Below are positions 1 to 9,264 of a stretch of 64,000 bases of DNA, piece by piece; positions within the stretch are counted from its first letter, which is position 1; each line of letters begins with the position of its first letter. The notes under the pieces were generated by a model. That model worked only from the letters and a program-made list of their open reading frames with translations, made no database searches and was not told where the DNA came from. This DNA comes from Flavobacterium chilense (GTDB taxonomy: Bacteria; Bacteroidota; Bacteroidia; Flavobacteriales; Flavobacteriaceae): NCBI RefSeq assembly GCF_001602525.1, contig NZ_LSYT01000002.1, positions 248,001 through 312,000 of the forward strand, read 5' to 3'. A program made the position numbers and the translations under genes.

Positions 1-162
1 AGATTCCATCATCATTTCTAAAACCATTGGAATGGCTAATAAAATAACTGCTTTTTTGATACTTCCAGCGGTGTAATCAAAAGATTCATCGCCTTTTAAA
101 GCCTGTTTTAAAGTGGTAAAAATTTTAGAAAATAAACTTTTCTTTATGTTTGTTTCTGTCAT
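1..162 (-). CDS. MATE-family efflux transporter, N-terminal part only
   Basis: The minus strand reads 54 codons from an ATG at 160-162 to the window edge, with no stop. After a charged cytoplasmic stretch (residues 1-38) comes a hydrophobic start, AVILLAIPMVLEMMM, which is the typical first helix of MATE (multidrug and toxin extrusion) exporters. These are 12-helix inner-membrane antiporters that expel cationic drugs and metabolites using sodium or protons. The rest of the gene lies outside the window, so the family call depends on this one helix. A small polytopic protein of another class cannot be excluded. Confidence 0.6.
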   Translation of the reverse strand, partial: MTETNIKKSLFSKIFTTLKQALKGDESFDYTAGSIKKAVILLAIPMVLEMMMES

Positions 163-334
163 GATGTATTAGGATAAATGATAAAATGAGTTCAGATTCA
201 AACACCTGAACTAAAAAAAATAAACGTAAGTATCCTAATTATTTAAAAAAATAAAATTAGGATTAGGCAGAAACAATCATATGCTGTAGTTTTTTAAGAC
301 GGTAAATATAAGTATATTTTTTATGAACTGATAT

Positions 335-1534
335 TTAGTCCAATAACTTTTTACTTACTCTGCTACTGGCAATTAAAGATGCCACAAAACCAAGTGAAAC
401 GATAGTTCCCATAACTATAATTACGTTTTCTAAAGTGAAAACTACGGGATATGCCAAAGTTGGCGTGATCATTATAAGGGAGTACTGTTGTTGTAGCAAT
501 ACTAAAATAATACCCAGAAAAATACCAATTAAGCCTCCAAAAACACTGAGTAAAGTTCCCTGAAGCAAAAATATTTTTCTTAAGCTATTAATTTCTGTTC
601 CAAGATTAAAAAGGGTTTTTAAGTTTCCCTTCTTTTCCAATATCATCATAATCAAAGCACCAACTAAATTAAAAAGTGCTACGATAATGACCAAAGTAAA
701 GATAAGGTAAACCACAATATTCTCGGTATTGAGCATTTTATATAATGACTCATTAAGCTGTGCTCTGTTCTTTAATAAAATCTTATTATTGAAAATAGTA
801 TTAAGCTTTGCTTTTACAGCATTCTCATCTGCATTTTCTTTCAGTTTAAATTCCATTCCTGAAACCTGATTGTGCTTGTACATTAATAATTCCTGTACTA
901 AACCTAAATCAGCAAAAATATATTTCGAATCTAAATCTTCGCTTATTGAATAAATTCCAACTGGTAAAACGTCTGTTTTGTTAAAGGCTTCATCCGGATT
1001 CTCGATTGCACCTTTTCCCGGTTTAGGAGCAAATACTTGCAGTGCGTTTTCAAAATCAAGAATTCCCATAGAGAAGTTCTGTGCAATTCCGTAACCAACA
1101 ACAACCTGATAAGTATCTGGTTTTAACCATTGTCCGTTAAACAGTTTTTTCTTGATATCGTTAACAACAACATAATTTTTATCGACACCTTTTAAGTAAG
1201 TCACCTGTTGTTTGTCTTTAAACAAAAACAAAACACGCTCTTCAATAATTTTTGTGTAAGAAGCTACACCAGCAATATTCTTAATTTGATTTTCCTGCTC
1301 GGGAGAGATCAAAAATGATTTTCCGTATGTACTGGTGAGTTTTAAATCGGGATCGATTTCGTTTGTAAACGAAAGGCTAAAAACTTTTAATCCGCTAAAA
1401 ACGGATAAAACCACAAACAAAGCCATTGTACCAACAATGATTCCCATGCTGGCAATGCGATTGATAATATTGATAGCATTGTTTTTACTTTTGCTAAAAA
1501 TATAACGTTTGGCTATGTAAAGGGGGAAATTCAA
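335..1534 (-). CDS. FtsX-like ABC transporter permease (LolC/LolE type)
   Basis: A 399-residue inner-membrane permease. It has one helix near residues 28-52, a large periplasmic domain (about 53-265), and three helices in the last 130 residues that make an FtsX domain. This is the layout of LolC/LolE, which with the ATPase LolD releases lipoproteins from the inner membrane toward the outer membrane; the N-terminal start MNFPLYIAKRY is typical of flavobacterial members. No ATPase gene is adjacent. The start is a TTG (1532-1534) one base after the rbfA stop, and no in-frame ATG lies nearby, so translation is probably coupled to rbfA. MacB-type permeases share the fold, so the substrate is inferred. 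Confidence 0.85.
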   Translation of the reverse strand: MNFPLYIAKRYIFSKSKNNAINIINRIASMGIIVGTMALFVVLSVFSGLKVFSLSFTNEIDPDLKLTSTYGKSFLISPEQENQIKNIAGVASYTKIIEERVLFLFKDKQQVTYLKGVDKNYVVVNDIKKKLFNGQWLKPDTYQVVVGYGIAQNFSMGILDFENALQVFAPKPGKGAIENPDEAFNKTDVLPVGIYSISEDLDSKYIFADLGLVQELLMYKHNQVSGMEFKLKENADENAVKAKLNTIFNNKILLKNRAQLNESLYKMLNTENIVVYLIFTLVIIVALFNLVGALIMMILEKKGNLKTLFNLGTEINSLRKIFLLQGTLLSVFGGLIGIFLGIILVLLQQQYSLIMITPTLAYPVVFTLENVIIVMGTIVSLGFVASLIASSRVSKKLLD

Positions 1535-1535
1535 T

Positions 1536-1928
1536 TTATGATTTTCTTCTTTTTTCTAAAAGATCACGGTTTTCAATTGGATTTTCTTTTCCTGCTAATG
1601 CATTGTCGATTTTTTCGATATAATCTAAAGAGTCATCGATAAAAAATACCAGGTTTGGTACTCTACGCAACTGCAAGCGTACACGTTGTGATAAGTCGTG
1701 CTTAATTAAAGTTGTATTTGATTTAATTCCTTCTAAAGTTTCTTTGGCTTTATCCTGAGGAAAAATGCTTAAATAAACTGTTGCCACAGATAAGTCTGTA
1801 GTAACACTAACTTTGGATACTGAAATTACCAAATTTGTAATTCCGTTTTTTCGCACTTCACCTTGCAAAATATCAACCAGATCTTTCTGAATGACACCGC
1901 CTATTTTTTTCTGTCTATTTGTTTCCAT
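1536..1928 (-). CDS. rbfA: Ribosome-binding factor A
   Basis: A 130-residue protein of the RbfA family, a small KH-fold factor that binds the 30S subunit and helps mature the 5' end of 16S rRNA. Recognisable parts are the N-terminal helix with RQKKIGGVIQKDL, the central VSVTTDLSVATVYLSIF strand pair, and the RVPNLVFFIDDSLD segment near residues 90-104. Length is normal for the family. It is the first gene of a two-gene unit with the LolC/E-like permease, one base apart. A TAnnTTTG box sits only 5-12 bases before the start codon, so the 5' leader would be very short. Confidence 0.95.
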   Translation of the reverse strand: METNRQKKIGGVIQKDLVDILQGEVRKNGITNLVISVSKVSVTTDLSVATVYLSIFPQDKAKETLEGIKSNTTLIKHDLSQRVRLQLRRVPNLVFFIDDSLDYIEKIDNALAGKENPIENRDLLEKRRKS

Positions 1929-1932
1929 AGTG

Positions 1933-1940
1933 CAAAAATA
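1933..1940 (-). promoter_or_regulatory. -7 element before rbfA
   Basis: On the minus strand this reads TATTTTTG, matching the Bacteroidetes -7 consensus TAnnTTTG. It lies 5 bases before the rbfA ATG. No TTG is found at the usual 17-23 base spacing, so only half of the promoter is supported. Confidence 0.4.
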
Positions 1941-2146
1941 CTATTTTTAAATTTCAATCGATGCAATTTCAAATGAACAATAGAATGATTTTTGCCTTAT
2001 CCTTTGTTTTTGTTCAAATTTTGGTTCTTTTTTGCTAAAATGAGCTGTTTTTTTTTATTCTGTATCTTTTCTGAATCATGATAAAAATCATATTATTTAT
2101 CAGAATTATTCTACATATTTGATAGAAATATAACAGCACATTTATT

Positions 2147-2566
2147 ATGAAAAAGAGAGAACCAATCAGTCACATTATGACCAAAAGTGTTATAACGGCT
2201 AACGAAAATGATGATTTAAGAAAGGTAGTCGAAATGCTAAAAAAGAATACCATTCGACACATTCCTATTACTAAAGGCAAAGAGGTTATTGGTATTATAA
2301 GCCGATCAGACATCAACCGCTTGACTTTTGGAGCGTTGTTTGAAGGTCAGGAAGGCGCTGACGAAGCGATTCTGGATATGCTGACAATCCCTCAGGTGAT
2401 GACTTCAAAACCTAAAACAGTATCATCTGATACGATTGTGAGAGACCTGGCTGAAATATTTGTAGCCGAAGAATTTCACGCTCTGCCAGTAGTAGATAAT
2501 GGAGAATTGAAAGGTATTGTGACAACTACAGATGTTGTAAAATATTTTCTGGAACAATATGATTAA
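2147..2566 (+). CDS. Two-CBS-domain protein
   Basis: A 139-residue cytoplasmic protein made almost entirely of a CBS pair (Bateman module). The first CBS spans about residues 8-62 (MTKSVITANENDD to IGIISRSDINRL) and the second about 80-137 (VMTSKPKTVSSDT to GIVTTTDVVKYF). Such modules bind adenine nucleotides and act as energy sensors. With no attached effector domain, its partner cannot be read from sequence. It stands alone on plus between minus-strand units and ends at a strong hairpin shared with the convergent EnvC-like gene. Confidence 0.9.
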   Translation: MKKREPISHIMTKSVITANENDDLRKVVEMLKKNTIRHIPITKGKEVIGIISRSDINRLTFGALFEGQEGADEAILDMLTIPQVMTSKPKTVSSDTIVRDLAEIFVAEEFHALPVVDNGELKGIVTTTDVVKYFLEQYD

Positions 2567-2582
2567 TTATATTCAACAAAAA

Positions 2583-2612
2583 ACGGGAGCTAAATTAGCT
2601 CCCGTTTTTCTA
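2583..2612. terminator. Bidirectional rho-independent terminator
   Basis: The arms ACGGGAGCT and AGCTCCCGT (2583-2591 and 2597-2605) enclose AAATT. There are A-runs before and T-runs after the hairpin, so it can stop both the CBS gene (+) and the EnvC-like gene (-), whose stop codon starts at 2613. Confidence 0.85.
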
Positions 2613-3866
2613 TTATCTATTTTGTAACCATCCTTCCGGATTCATATTTGTTGTGTTTTGAAGTATTAGGAACTTAATGATTGTTTTTCCTGTATCACCA
2701 CTTGTTCTTACTTTTCCAATACTTTGCTTGATGTTTACTTTATCACCTTTTTCAACAGATACTGAACTTAAATTTTGATAAACGGTAAAGTAATCTCCAT
2801 GCTGGATCATAACTGCTTTTGTTACCGGAGTTGTAGCCATTACTGTTGATACTACTCCTTCAAATACTGCTCGTGCAGTAGCTCCTTGTTCTGTCGTAAT
2901 TTCGACTCCTGAATTATGAACGGTTAATGATGGATAAACCGGATGTGGCTGATCTCCATAACCCAGCGAAACAAATCCTTTTTCTACCGGCCATGGCAAT
3001 TTTCCTCTGTTTGCTTTAAAATCAGCCGCTAATATTTTCCCTTCTGGTGTTAAAGCAATTTTTGAAGATGAAACCGGCGCTGTAGAAGCTGTAGATCCGG
3101 GATTTTCTTTTGCACGCTCTAATGCTGCTTTTCTATTGGCTTCGGCAATTGCTTCACGAATTAAACGATCAATTTGCCTGTCAATTCTTTTAGCTTCCTG
3201 TTGCTTGGCTTTAGTATCGGCAATAATTTTGTTTTTATCTTTTTTGATTGAGTTAACTAATTTTTGCTGCTCTTGCTTTTCCGTTTCTAAGCTTTTCTTT
3301 TCTTTTTCATTTTCAGCAATAATTTTTTTCTTTACCTGTCTCTGCCCATCCAATTTTGCATTATAATCAACCAACTGTGATGTTTTAGACTGAATTTCTA
3401 AACCTTGATTTTTTCTGTAATTGGTATATTGTTTTAGATATTGCGCTCTTTTATACGCTTGTAAAAAACTTTCTGAAGATAAAATAAACATAGCTCTACT
3501 TTGCTCAGATCTGCTTTTGTATGATTTCAAAATCATTTTTGAGTAGTCTGCTTTTAACACAGCCAACTCTTTTTTAAGTTTATTAACCTGAACCTGGTTA
3601 ATATACATATCATTACTTAAAAGCTTTTCTTGTTTTGCTGTTGTATTGATTAACTTCTCCTTTAGTTTAATTTTGTTTGCCTGAATTAAGAAAACATTCA
3701 CTGCTGATTTTTCTTTTTTCTTTACAGACTGCAACATTTTTTCGTTATCTCTAATTTCCTGCTGAATTTGTGCTTTACGCTGTTCAAGTTTTTCTTGTTG
3801 CGAATCTTGCGCCCATACAAAAGTAGTGGCACAGATTAAAATTAGGCTTAGGAGAAATTTTGGCAT
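2613..3866 (-). CDS. EnvC-like murein hydrolase activator, degenerate LytM domain
   Basis: A 417-residue exported protein. It has a signal peptide (residues 1-20, ending VWAQ), a long coiled coil (about 22-255) rich in K, E and Q, and a C-terminal LytM/M23 domain (about 290-417). The zinc-binding residues of active M23 endopeptidases are missing: the HxGxD site reads HNSGVEI, the HxH site reads YQNLS, and the final histidine strand reads FLILQ. This fits EnvC/NlpD-type activators, which switch on cell-wall amidases during daughter-cell separation rather than cutting peptidoglycan. It is the last gene of a minus-strand run with the DUF4292, TPR and nucleotidyltransferase genes. Confidence 0.9.
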   Translation of the reverse strand: MPKFLLSLILICATTFVWAQDSQQEKLEQRKAQIQQEIRDNEKMLQSVKKKEKSAVNVFLIQANKIKLKEKLINTTAKQEKLLSNDMYINQVQVNKLKKELAVLKADYSKMILKSYKSRSEQSRAMFILSSESFLQAYKRAQYLKQYTNYRKNQGLEIQSKTSQLVDYNAKLDGQRQVKKKIIAENEKEKKSLETEKQEQQKLVNSIKKDKNKIIADTKAKQQEAKRIDRQIDRLIREAIAEANRKAALERAKENPGSTASTAPVSSSKIALTPEGKILAADFKANRGKLPWPVEKGFVSLGYGDQPHPVYPSLTVHNSGVEITTEQGATARAVFEGVVSTVMATTPVTKAVMIQHGDYFTVYQNLSSVSVEKGDKVNIKQSIGKVRTSGDTGKTIIKFLILQNTTNMNPEGWLQNR

Positions 3867-3889
3867 GTTTATATTTTATTTTTGCAAAT

Positions 3890-4672
3890 TTACTTAATTA
3901 TAACTTTCTTATAACCACTTGGCACACTATAAGGGAAAGAAAGTTCTTCATTAAATGAAATTGTATTGTAATTTAAATTAATATTGGTTTTTCCTTTAGG
4001 CTGAATTGCATTGATTTCAATTCCTGTTGGAAGTGTCCCCTGATTAAAAACTTTACTGTCAGAATATACAATTTCTAACATTCTGTTTTCTGTTGGTTGT
4101 GAAATCTCTTCTTTTTGAACCAAATATTTTTCAGGGTCTAAAAAGAATGTTTTTTTGATCGTTGTCTCTTTTTCATCTTCTAAGCGGAAAAGATTTTCTA
4201 CGATTGTCTGTGTGTATTTTCCTTTTCGTAAATCGTCTAATGCCTCACCTACTAGCAAATTCTGAACTTTACTATAGTCTAATTCCGTCCCCAACCATTT
4301 GCTTAAAGTTGTAAAATCACCATCGTAATAAGTGCTGTTTATTTTTTCATAATAGCTTACCGCTGTTGGTGTGATTAAAGCTTTTGCCATGGTAATTCCT
4401 AAAAAACGAACGCTTACTAAAATTTGTTTGTCTTTTTCGATCTTAATTTCTGCGGTAACATTCTGACTTTGTTTTTCGTCAACATATCTTGCGCTGGCTT
4501 TTATGTATAAAGTAGAAAAGTCTAATTTGTTATTGTAATGATTCTCTATTACCTTCTTTTCTTCTTTTGGCGAAATTTCTTTGATTTCGTTACTGTTTTG
4601 TACCGCTACTGCTTTTGATTTACAAGAAATTACAAAAACCGATATTAATACTATTGCTATATATTTTTTCAT
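3890..4672 (-). CDS. DUF4292 lipoprotein
   Basis: A 260-residue lipoprotein with signal and lipobox ending VISC (lipid-modified Cys17). The rest matches my recollection of the Bacteroidetes DUF4292 family, which I expect to have a LolA/LolB-like open-barrel fold; that fold is an inference. Visible landmarks are DFSTLYIKASARY, a central VSVRFLGITMAKALIT segment, and a beta-rich C-terminus ending VPSGYKKVIIK. Function is unproven; a periplasmic role in handling lipids or lipoproteins is plausible. It lies between the TPR gene (6 bases from its stop) and the EnvC-like gene. Confidence 0.85.
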   Translation of the reverse strand: MKKYIAIVLISVFVISCKSKAVAVQNSNEIKEISPKEEKKVIENHYNNKLDFSTLYIKASARYVDEKQSQNVTAEIKIEKDKQILVSVRFLGITMAKALITPTAVSYYEKINSTYYDGDFTTLSKWLGTELDYSKVQNLLVGEALDDLRKGKYTQTIVENLFRLEDEKETTIKKTFFLDPEKYLVQKEEISQPTENRMLEIVYSDSKVFNQGTLPTGIEINAIQPKGKTNINLNYNTISFNEELSFPYSVPSGYKKVIIK

Positions 4673-4678
4673 CTAAAC

Positions 4679-6028
4679 TTACTTTTTTTTCTTTAATAAT
4701 TCATTTGCCTTCAAAAAGTATTCCTCTTTTTTCTTAGCATCTCCCAAACCATTATAAGCCTCTCCCAGCTGAATATTAAAATTTGCTTCAAGCGTTTTAT
4801 CCTCTACTACATAATCGAGTCCCATTTCTAAAACGGTTTTTGCGTTCTTAAATTGTTTTAGTTGGTTGTTTCCTAGTCCTGCATAGTAATAAAACTGTGG
4901 CTGACTAGGGTAAACTTCGATCATATTCATGGCTCTTTTTGTCATGGGCTCAAATTGTTTGGCCTGAGCATAAGCTTCCAGTAAAAGTAAATTGGTTTCG
5001 CGATCTGTATCTGAGTTTGTTTTTAAATCTTTTTCATAATACTTAATAGCGTTCTCAAATTGATTTTTACTATGATAAAATTTTCCAATTTCTTTTGCTA
5101 CATCCACTTCTTTATCATTATCAAAATAAGCAATTGCTTTTTCTAAATCCGGTGCATATTGCGGATTTTTATTCACATAAATCAAGAACTCATTAAGGGT
5201 ACGATGTTTTATTTTTGAATCGATTTTAGAACTTGACAAAATCACATTCATCGATTTAATTGCTTTGTCTGCCTGGTTTGCATCCAGATATACTTTAAAC
5301 AAACTTACCTGTGCCCACTCTGAAGTTGGAATTTCTTTGGCTAATTGTTTTGCTACATCGAGAGCTTTGTCTGTTTCTTCTGTTTTTGAATACAGAAAAA
5401 TCAGGTTTACATAATTCGATTCTTCTTTTGGATTTTTTTTAATCTGATCAATCAAATTCGTAATTTCTGCATTTTGATATTTTCCCTGAGATAAAATCTG
5501 CTGTTTATAACGGTTACGATCTTCCGATTTTCCGAATTTATCGTTCATTTCATTGATCGTTACAAGCGCTTTATCAAATTGATTGGTAATCATATACAAC
5601 GAAATCAGATCGTCTTTATATTCTTCATCAAAAGCGATTATTTTCTGAATTGTTTCAATGGCCAAAGAATAGTTTTTGGTTTCATAACTTACATCATAAA
5701 TTCCTAACCAGTACCATTTGTTTTTTGGATCTAACTGAGTTGCTTTTTCAAAAGAATTCTGTGCATTTTGATATTCTTTTAAAGACAAATAATTTTTTCC
5801 CAATTCAAAATAAGCTACTGCATCATTAGGCTTTAGTTTAATACACTTTTCTAATGATGCAATGGCTTTATCATAATTCTCAATTCCTTTTTGTTTTAAA
5901 GATTCGTAAAAAGAGTCCTGATATTCATCTTTTGCCATAGCAATATCTTCCGGTTCTGTCTGAGCCATAACCGAAACCGGATTACCAAACAAAACGAAAA
6001 ATAAAATGATTATAACTCCTTTTTGCAT
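4679..6028 (-). CDS. Secreted tetratricopeptide-repeat protein
   Basis: A 449-residue protein with a signal peptide (about residues 1-23, ending VMAQ) and TPR motifs along most of its length. The clearest are near residues 60-130 (PNDAVAYFELGKNYLSLKEY, then a unit ending PKNKWYWLGIYDVSY) and in the last 120 residues. TPR arrays are protein-binding scaffolds; here in the periplasm or at a membrane surface. It sits immediately before the DUF4292 lipoprotein and EnvC-like genes, suggesting a shared envelope-assembly job. No enzymatic motif is visible. Confidence 0.85.
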   Translation of the reverse strand: MQKGVIIILFFVLFGNPVSVMAQTEPEDIAMAKDEYQDSFYESLKQKGIENYDKAIASLEKCIKLKPNDAVAYFELGKNYLSLKEYQNAQNSFEKATQLDPKNKWYWLGIYDVSYETKNYSLAIETIQKIIAFDEEYKDDLISLYMITNQFDKALVTINEMNDKFGKSEDRNRYKQQILSQGKYQNAEITNLIDQIKKNPKEESNYVNLIFLYSKTEETDKALDVAKQLAKEIPTSEWAQVSLFKVYLDANQADKAIKSMNVILSSSKIDSKIKHRTLNEFLIYVNKNPQYAPDLEKAIAYFDNDKEVDVAKEIGKFYHSKNQFENAIKYYEKDLKTNSDTDRETNLLLLEAYAQAKQFEPMTKRAMNMIEVYPSQPQFYYYAGLGNNQLKQFKNAKTVLEMGLDYVVEDKTLEANFNIQLGEAYNGLGDAKKKEEYFLKANELLKKKK

Positions 6029-6080
6029 TATCTCTAAAATTTAATTTGTAACCAAAAACGAATCTGTTTAAGCTTATACC

Positions 6081-7097
6081 TTATTCTAAAACTGAATAAT
6101 CTCCAATGCTGATGCTGGTAAATTTTCCATCATAAACAACGTGATTTCCAATCATTGCATTGTCTAAGTTAGCATTTTTTATTTGAGAATACGTTTGCAC
6201 TAAACTGTTTTTTATCGAACTGTCAATAACATGACATCCTTTTCCTATTGAAACATTTGGTCCTACTGTTGCATTTTTCAACACTACATTTTCACCAATA
6301 TAACACGGCGGAATAATGGTTGAATTTTCTAATACTACATCATAATCTACTAAATGCTCTCCATCATTATGCAAAAATCCTAACATTCTTGAATTGGTTT
6401 CAACCGTAACATCTTTGTTTCCGCAATCCATCCATTCATCAACACTACCGGTTTTAAAAACTTTACCGTTAGCCATCATCGCTTTGATTCCGTCATTAAT
6501 CTGATATTCACCTCCGTTCTGGATGTTATTATCCAAAACTCCCTGAAGTTCTTTTTTCAGATCTCCAACTTCTTTAAAATAATAGATTCCGATAACGGCT
6601 AAATCGCTCACGAATTCTTTTGGTTTTTCAACCAGTTCTATAATTTCGTTATTGGCATTTAATTTTACTACTCCAAATGCTTCCGGCTGTTCTACTTGTT
6701 TTACCCAAATTACAGCATCGGCAGCAGGGTCTAATTCAAAATCTGCTCTGATCAATGTATCTGCATAAGCAATTACTGCAGGACCAGATAAAGATTCTTT
6801 TGCACACATAATCGCGTGACCTGTTCCTAATGGTAAATCCTGACGGTAAATTGACGCTTTTGCTCCTAAACTTTTTGCTAAATCCTGAAGACTAGCCACT
6901 AAATCAGCTCCAAAAAAAGCTTCATCTCCAAGAATAAAAGCCACTTCTTCAATTGGTTCTTTTAATATTTTAGCAATATCTTCGACTAAACGATGTACAA
7001 TTGATTTCCCCGCAACTGGAATTAATGGTTTTGGAACAGTTAAAGTATGAGGGCGAAGTCTTGATCCGCGACCTGCCATTGGAACTATTATTTTCAT
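6081..7097 (-). CDS. Sugar-1-phosphate nucleotidyltransferase with hexapeptide C-terminus
   Basis: A 338-residue cytoplasmic enzyme. The N-terminus carries the nucleotide-binding motif GRGSRLRPHTLTVPKPLIP (residues 9-27) of the RmlA/GlmU/ManC superfamily, which makes NDP-sugars from sugar-1-phosphate and NTP. The last 100 residues hold left-handed beta-helix (hexapeptide) repeats such as ENVVLKNATVGPNVSIGKG. Sugar and base cannot be assigned from motifs; glucose-1-phosphate thymidylyl/uridylyl or mannose-1-phosphate guanylyl transfer are possible. With the neighbouring flippase gene it points to surface glycan synthesis. Confidence 0.88.
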   Translation of the reverse strand: MKIIVPMAGRGSRLRPHTLTVPKPLIPVAGKSIVHRLVEDIAKILKEPIEEVAFILGDEAFFGADLVASLQDLAKSLGAKASIYRQDLPLGTGHAIMCAKESLSGPAVIAYADTLIRADFELDPAADAVIWVKQVEQPEAFGVVKLNANNEIIELVEKPKEFVSDLAVIGIYYFKEVGDLKKELQGVLDNNIQNGGEYQINDGIKAMMANGKVFKTGSVDEWMDCGNKDVTVETNSRMLGFLHNDGEHLVDYDVVLENSTIIPPCYIGENVVLKNATVGPNVSIGKGCHVIDSSIKNSLVQTYSQIKNANLDNAMIGNHVVYDGKFTSISIGDYSVLE

Positions 7098-7226
7098 TTT
7101 TTATTTATTTTCTTGGGAAGATTTTTACATCTTCTTGAGTTGGTTTCTTTTTTTAAACCGCAAAGTTTGCAAAGGTGTTTTGCAAAGAATGCTACTTTTT
7201 TCATTTTAAAATCGAAAAGTACAGAA

Positions 7227-7661
7227 CTATTTTACTCCTGTACTTCCAAAACCGCCTTCACCTCTTGAAGTTTCTGAAAGTTCTTCAACTTCGATCCATT
7301 CGGCTCTTTCGTGTTTGGCAATAATTAATTGTGCAATTCGTTCTCCATTTTCGATTACGAATTCTTCATTTGATAAATTTACTAAAATTACCCCTATTTC
7401 ACCTCTGTAATCAGCATCGACTGTTCCCGGAGAATTTAAAACCGTTACTCCTTTTTTTGCTGCTAATCCGCTTCTTGGCCTAACTTGTGCTTCATAACCT
7501 ATTGGCAATTCAATAAAAAGACCTGTTTTTACGATGGTTCTTTCTAATGGTTTTAAAGTAATCGATTCTGTTAAATTGGCACGTAAATCCATTCCAGCCG
7601 AAGCAATTGTTTCGTAGTTTGGTAAAGCGTGCTGTGATTTATTGATAATTTGTATTTTCAT
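7227..7661 (-). CDS. dut: dUTP diphosphatase
   Basis: A 144-residue trimeric-type dUTPase with all five family motifs: SAGMDLRA (21-28), [10 protein letters not shown], the substrate loop [20 protein letters not shown], and the C-terminal closing loop [10 protein letters not shown]. It hydrolyses dUTP to dUMP and pyrophosphate, keeping uracil out of DNA and supplying dUMP for dTMP synthesis. Length is normal. It lies between the nucleotidyltransferase and the flippase on the same strand. Confidence 0.97.
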   Translation of the reverse strand: MKIQIINKSQHALPNYETIASAGMDLRANLTESITLKPLERTIVKTGLFIELPIGYEAQVRPRSGLAAKKGVTVLNSPGTVDADYRGEIGVILVNLSNEEFVIENGERIAQLIIAKHERAEWIEVEELSETSRGEGGFGSTGVK

Positions 7662-7712
7662 TTTTAATTGTAAAAGATTAATAAAGAAGATGGACTAATA
7701 GTTTGAATATCA

Positions 7713-9200
7713 CTATTTTTTCATCATTCCTTTGATAGTAGATTTTTCGTTATGATAAACAAAATAAATGAATGCTAAGAATAACGGCACTCCAACGAAG
7801 TAATTTTCTCTAAATCCATAAAATGAAATAGCCGAAAATACAATTGAAATGCCAAGATAGGCTCCAATTTTATTCATATCATAAGGAATTGGATAATATT
7901 TATTTCCCAAAACATACGAAATCAACATCATACTTCCGTAAGCAGAAATAGTGGCAATGGCTGAACCGTAATAACTGTATGTTGGAATTAAAAAATAGTT
8001 TAAAAGCAGTGTTACAATAGCTCCAACAATTGAGATATATGCTCCAATTTTTGTTTTATCTGTTAGTTTATACCAAACCGATAAGTTATTGTAGATTCCT
8101 AAAAAGAAGTTTGCCAAAATAATTAATGGTACAACTTTCATTGCTTCCCAATACGATTTATTATCAAGCAAAAGATATTTTAAAACATCTGCAAACACTA
8201 TTACTCCCAATAAAATTAAAGATCCTAAAATCACAAAATACTTGGTGATTGTAGCATATGTTTGAGGCGCATTTTCATTTTTAGCATGGCTGAAAAAGAA
8301 TGGTTCTATTCCTAATCTGAAGGCTGTTGCGAACAAAACCATAAATAAACCTAATTTGTAACAGGCTGAATATGCTCCAACTTCAGATTTTGCAAGATTT
8401 TCAGGCAACAAATAACCTAATAGAATTTTATCAAAATGTTCGTTAACTGCAAATGCCAGTCCGGCAACTAAAATAGGCAAACCATATTTCATCATTTTTT
8501 TCCAAAGTACCGGATCAAATTTTCTTCCTAATGAAAGATAGTTTGGCGAAAGCACTATAAATGTTGCTAAACTCGCCAGTAGGTTTGCAATGAAGATATA
8601 AGCGATTTGAAAATTTTCTACATATAAATTATCCCAAACTGAATTAGGATGTGAAGCTGCCAGTTTTGGCAGATACATTAAAAAGAATATGTTAAGCAAT
8701 AAATTGATTACGACATTTCCAATTTTTATTGCGGCATACACCATTGGTCTTTGATTGGCTCTTAATTTAGAGAATGGTATTAAAACCAATGCATCTAAAA
8801 CCAGAATCCAAACGGTATAGGTAATATATTGTACATCAACTTCGGCAAGGCTTGCTAATGTGTTTCTAAAAATTAAAGCTGCAAATAAGAAAATAATTGA
8901 CGACCAGAATATCGAAATTGTAGAAGTTGCGATTACATTTTTCTTATCATCTTCGGCACTATAGAATCTAAAAAATGCTGTTTCCATACCATAAGACAGC
9001 ACTACGTTAAAGAAAACCATCCAGGACAAAACAATCGAAACCTCACCATATTCTGCAGTTGGCAAAATACCGGTATATAATCTAACTAATAAAAAACTTA
9101 GCATTCTTGGCAGAACTGTTGCTAGTCCATAAATAGCGGTTTGTTTGAATAGATTTTTATATAATCCCAAAATATATGTGTAATAAAGTTTATAGAACAA
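7713..9200 (-). CDS. Wzx-like polysaccharide flippase
   Basis: A 495-residue polytopic membrane protein with about 12-14 hydrophobic helices, starting with LFKQTAIYGLATVLPRMLSF near residue 17, typical of oligosaccharide flippases (MOP superfamily). It would flip lipid-linked glycan units across the inner membrane for O-antigen, capsule or exopolysaccharide assembly. The closing segment is short and basic (NEKSTIKGMMKK). The start used (9198-9200) gives an 18-residue lead; a TTG or later start is possible. Confidence 0.87.
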   Translation of the reverse strand: MFYKLYYTYILGLYKNLFKQTAIYGLATVLPRMLSFLLVRLYTGILPTAEYGEVSIVLSWMVFFNVVLSYGMETAFFRFYSAEDDKKNVIATSTISIFWSSIIFLFAALIFRNTLASLAEVDVQYITYTVWILVLDALVLIPFSKLRANQRPMVYAAIKIGNVVINLLLNIFFLMYLPKLAASHPNSVWDNLYVENFQIAYIFIANLLASLATFIVLSPNYLSLGRKFDPVLWKKMMKYGLPILVAGLAFAVNEHFDKILLGYLLPENLAKSEVGAYSACYKLGLFMVLFATAFRLGIEPFFFSHAKNENAPQTYATITKYFVILGSLILLGVIVFADVLKYLLLDNKSYWEAMKVVPLIILANFFLGIYNNLSVWYKLTDKTKIGAYISIVGAIVTLLLNYFLIPTYSYYGSAIATISAYGSMMLISYVLGNKYYPIPYDMNKIGAYLGISIVFSAISFYGFRENYFVGVPLFLAFIYFVYHNEKSTIKGMMKK

Positions 9201-9264
9201 AAATAACCAATTCTTTGGTTTATTATTGATTTTACAGGTTCAATAAAAAAAAACGTGACTTAAT

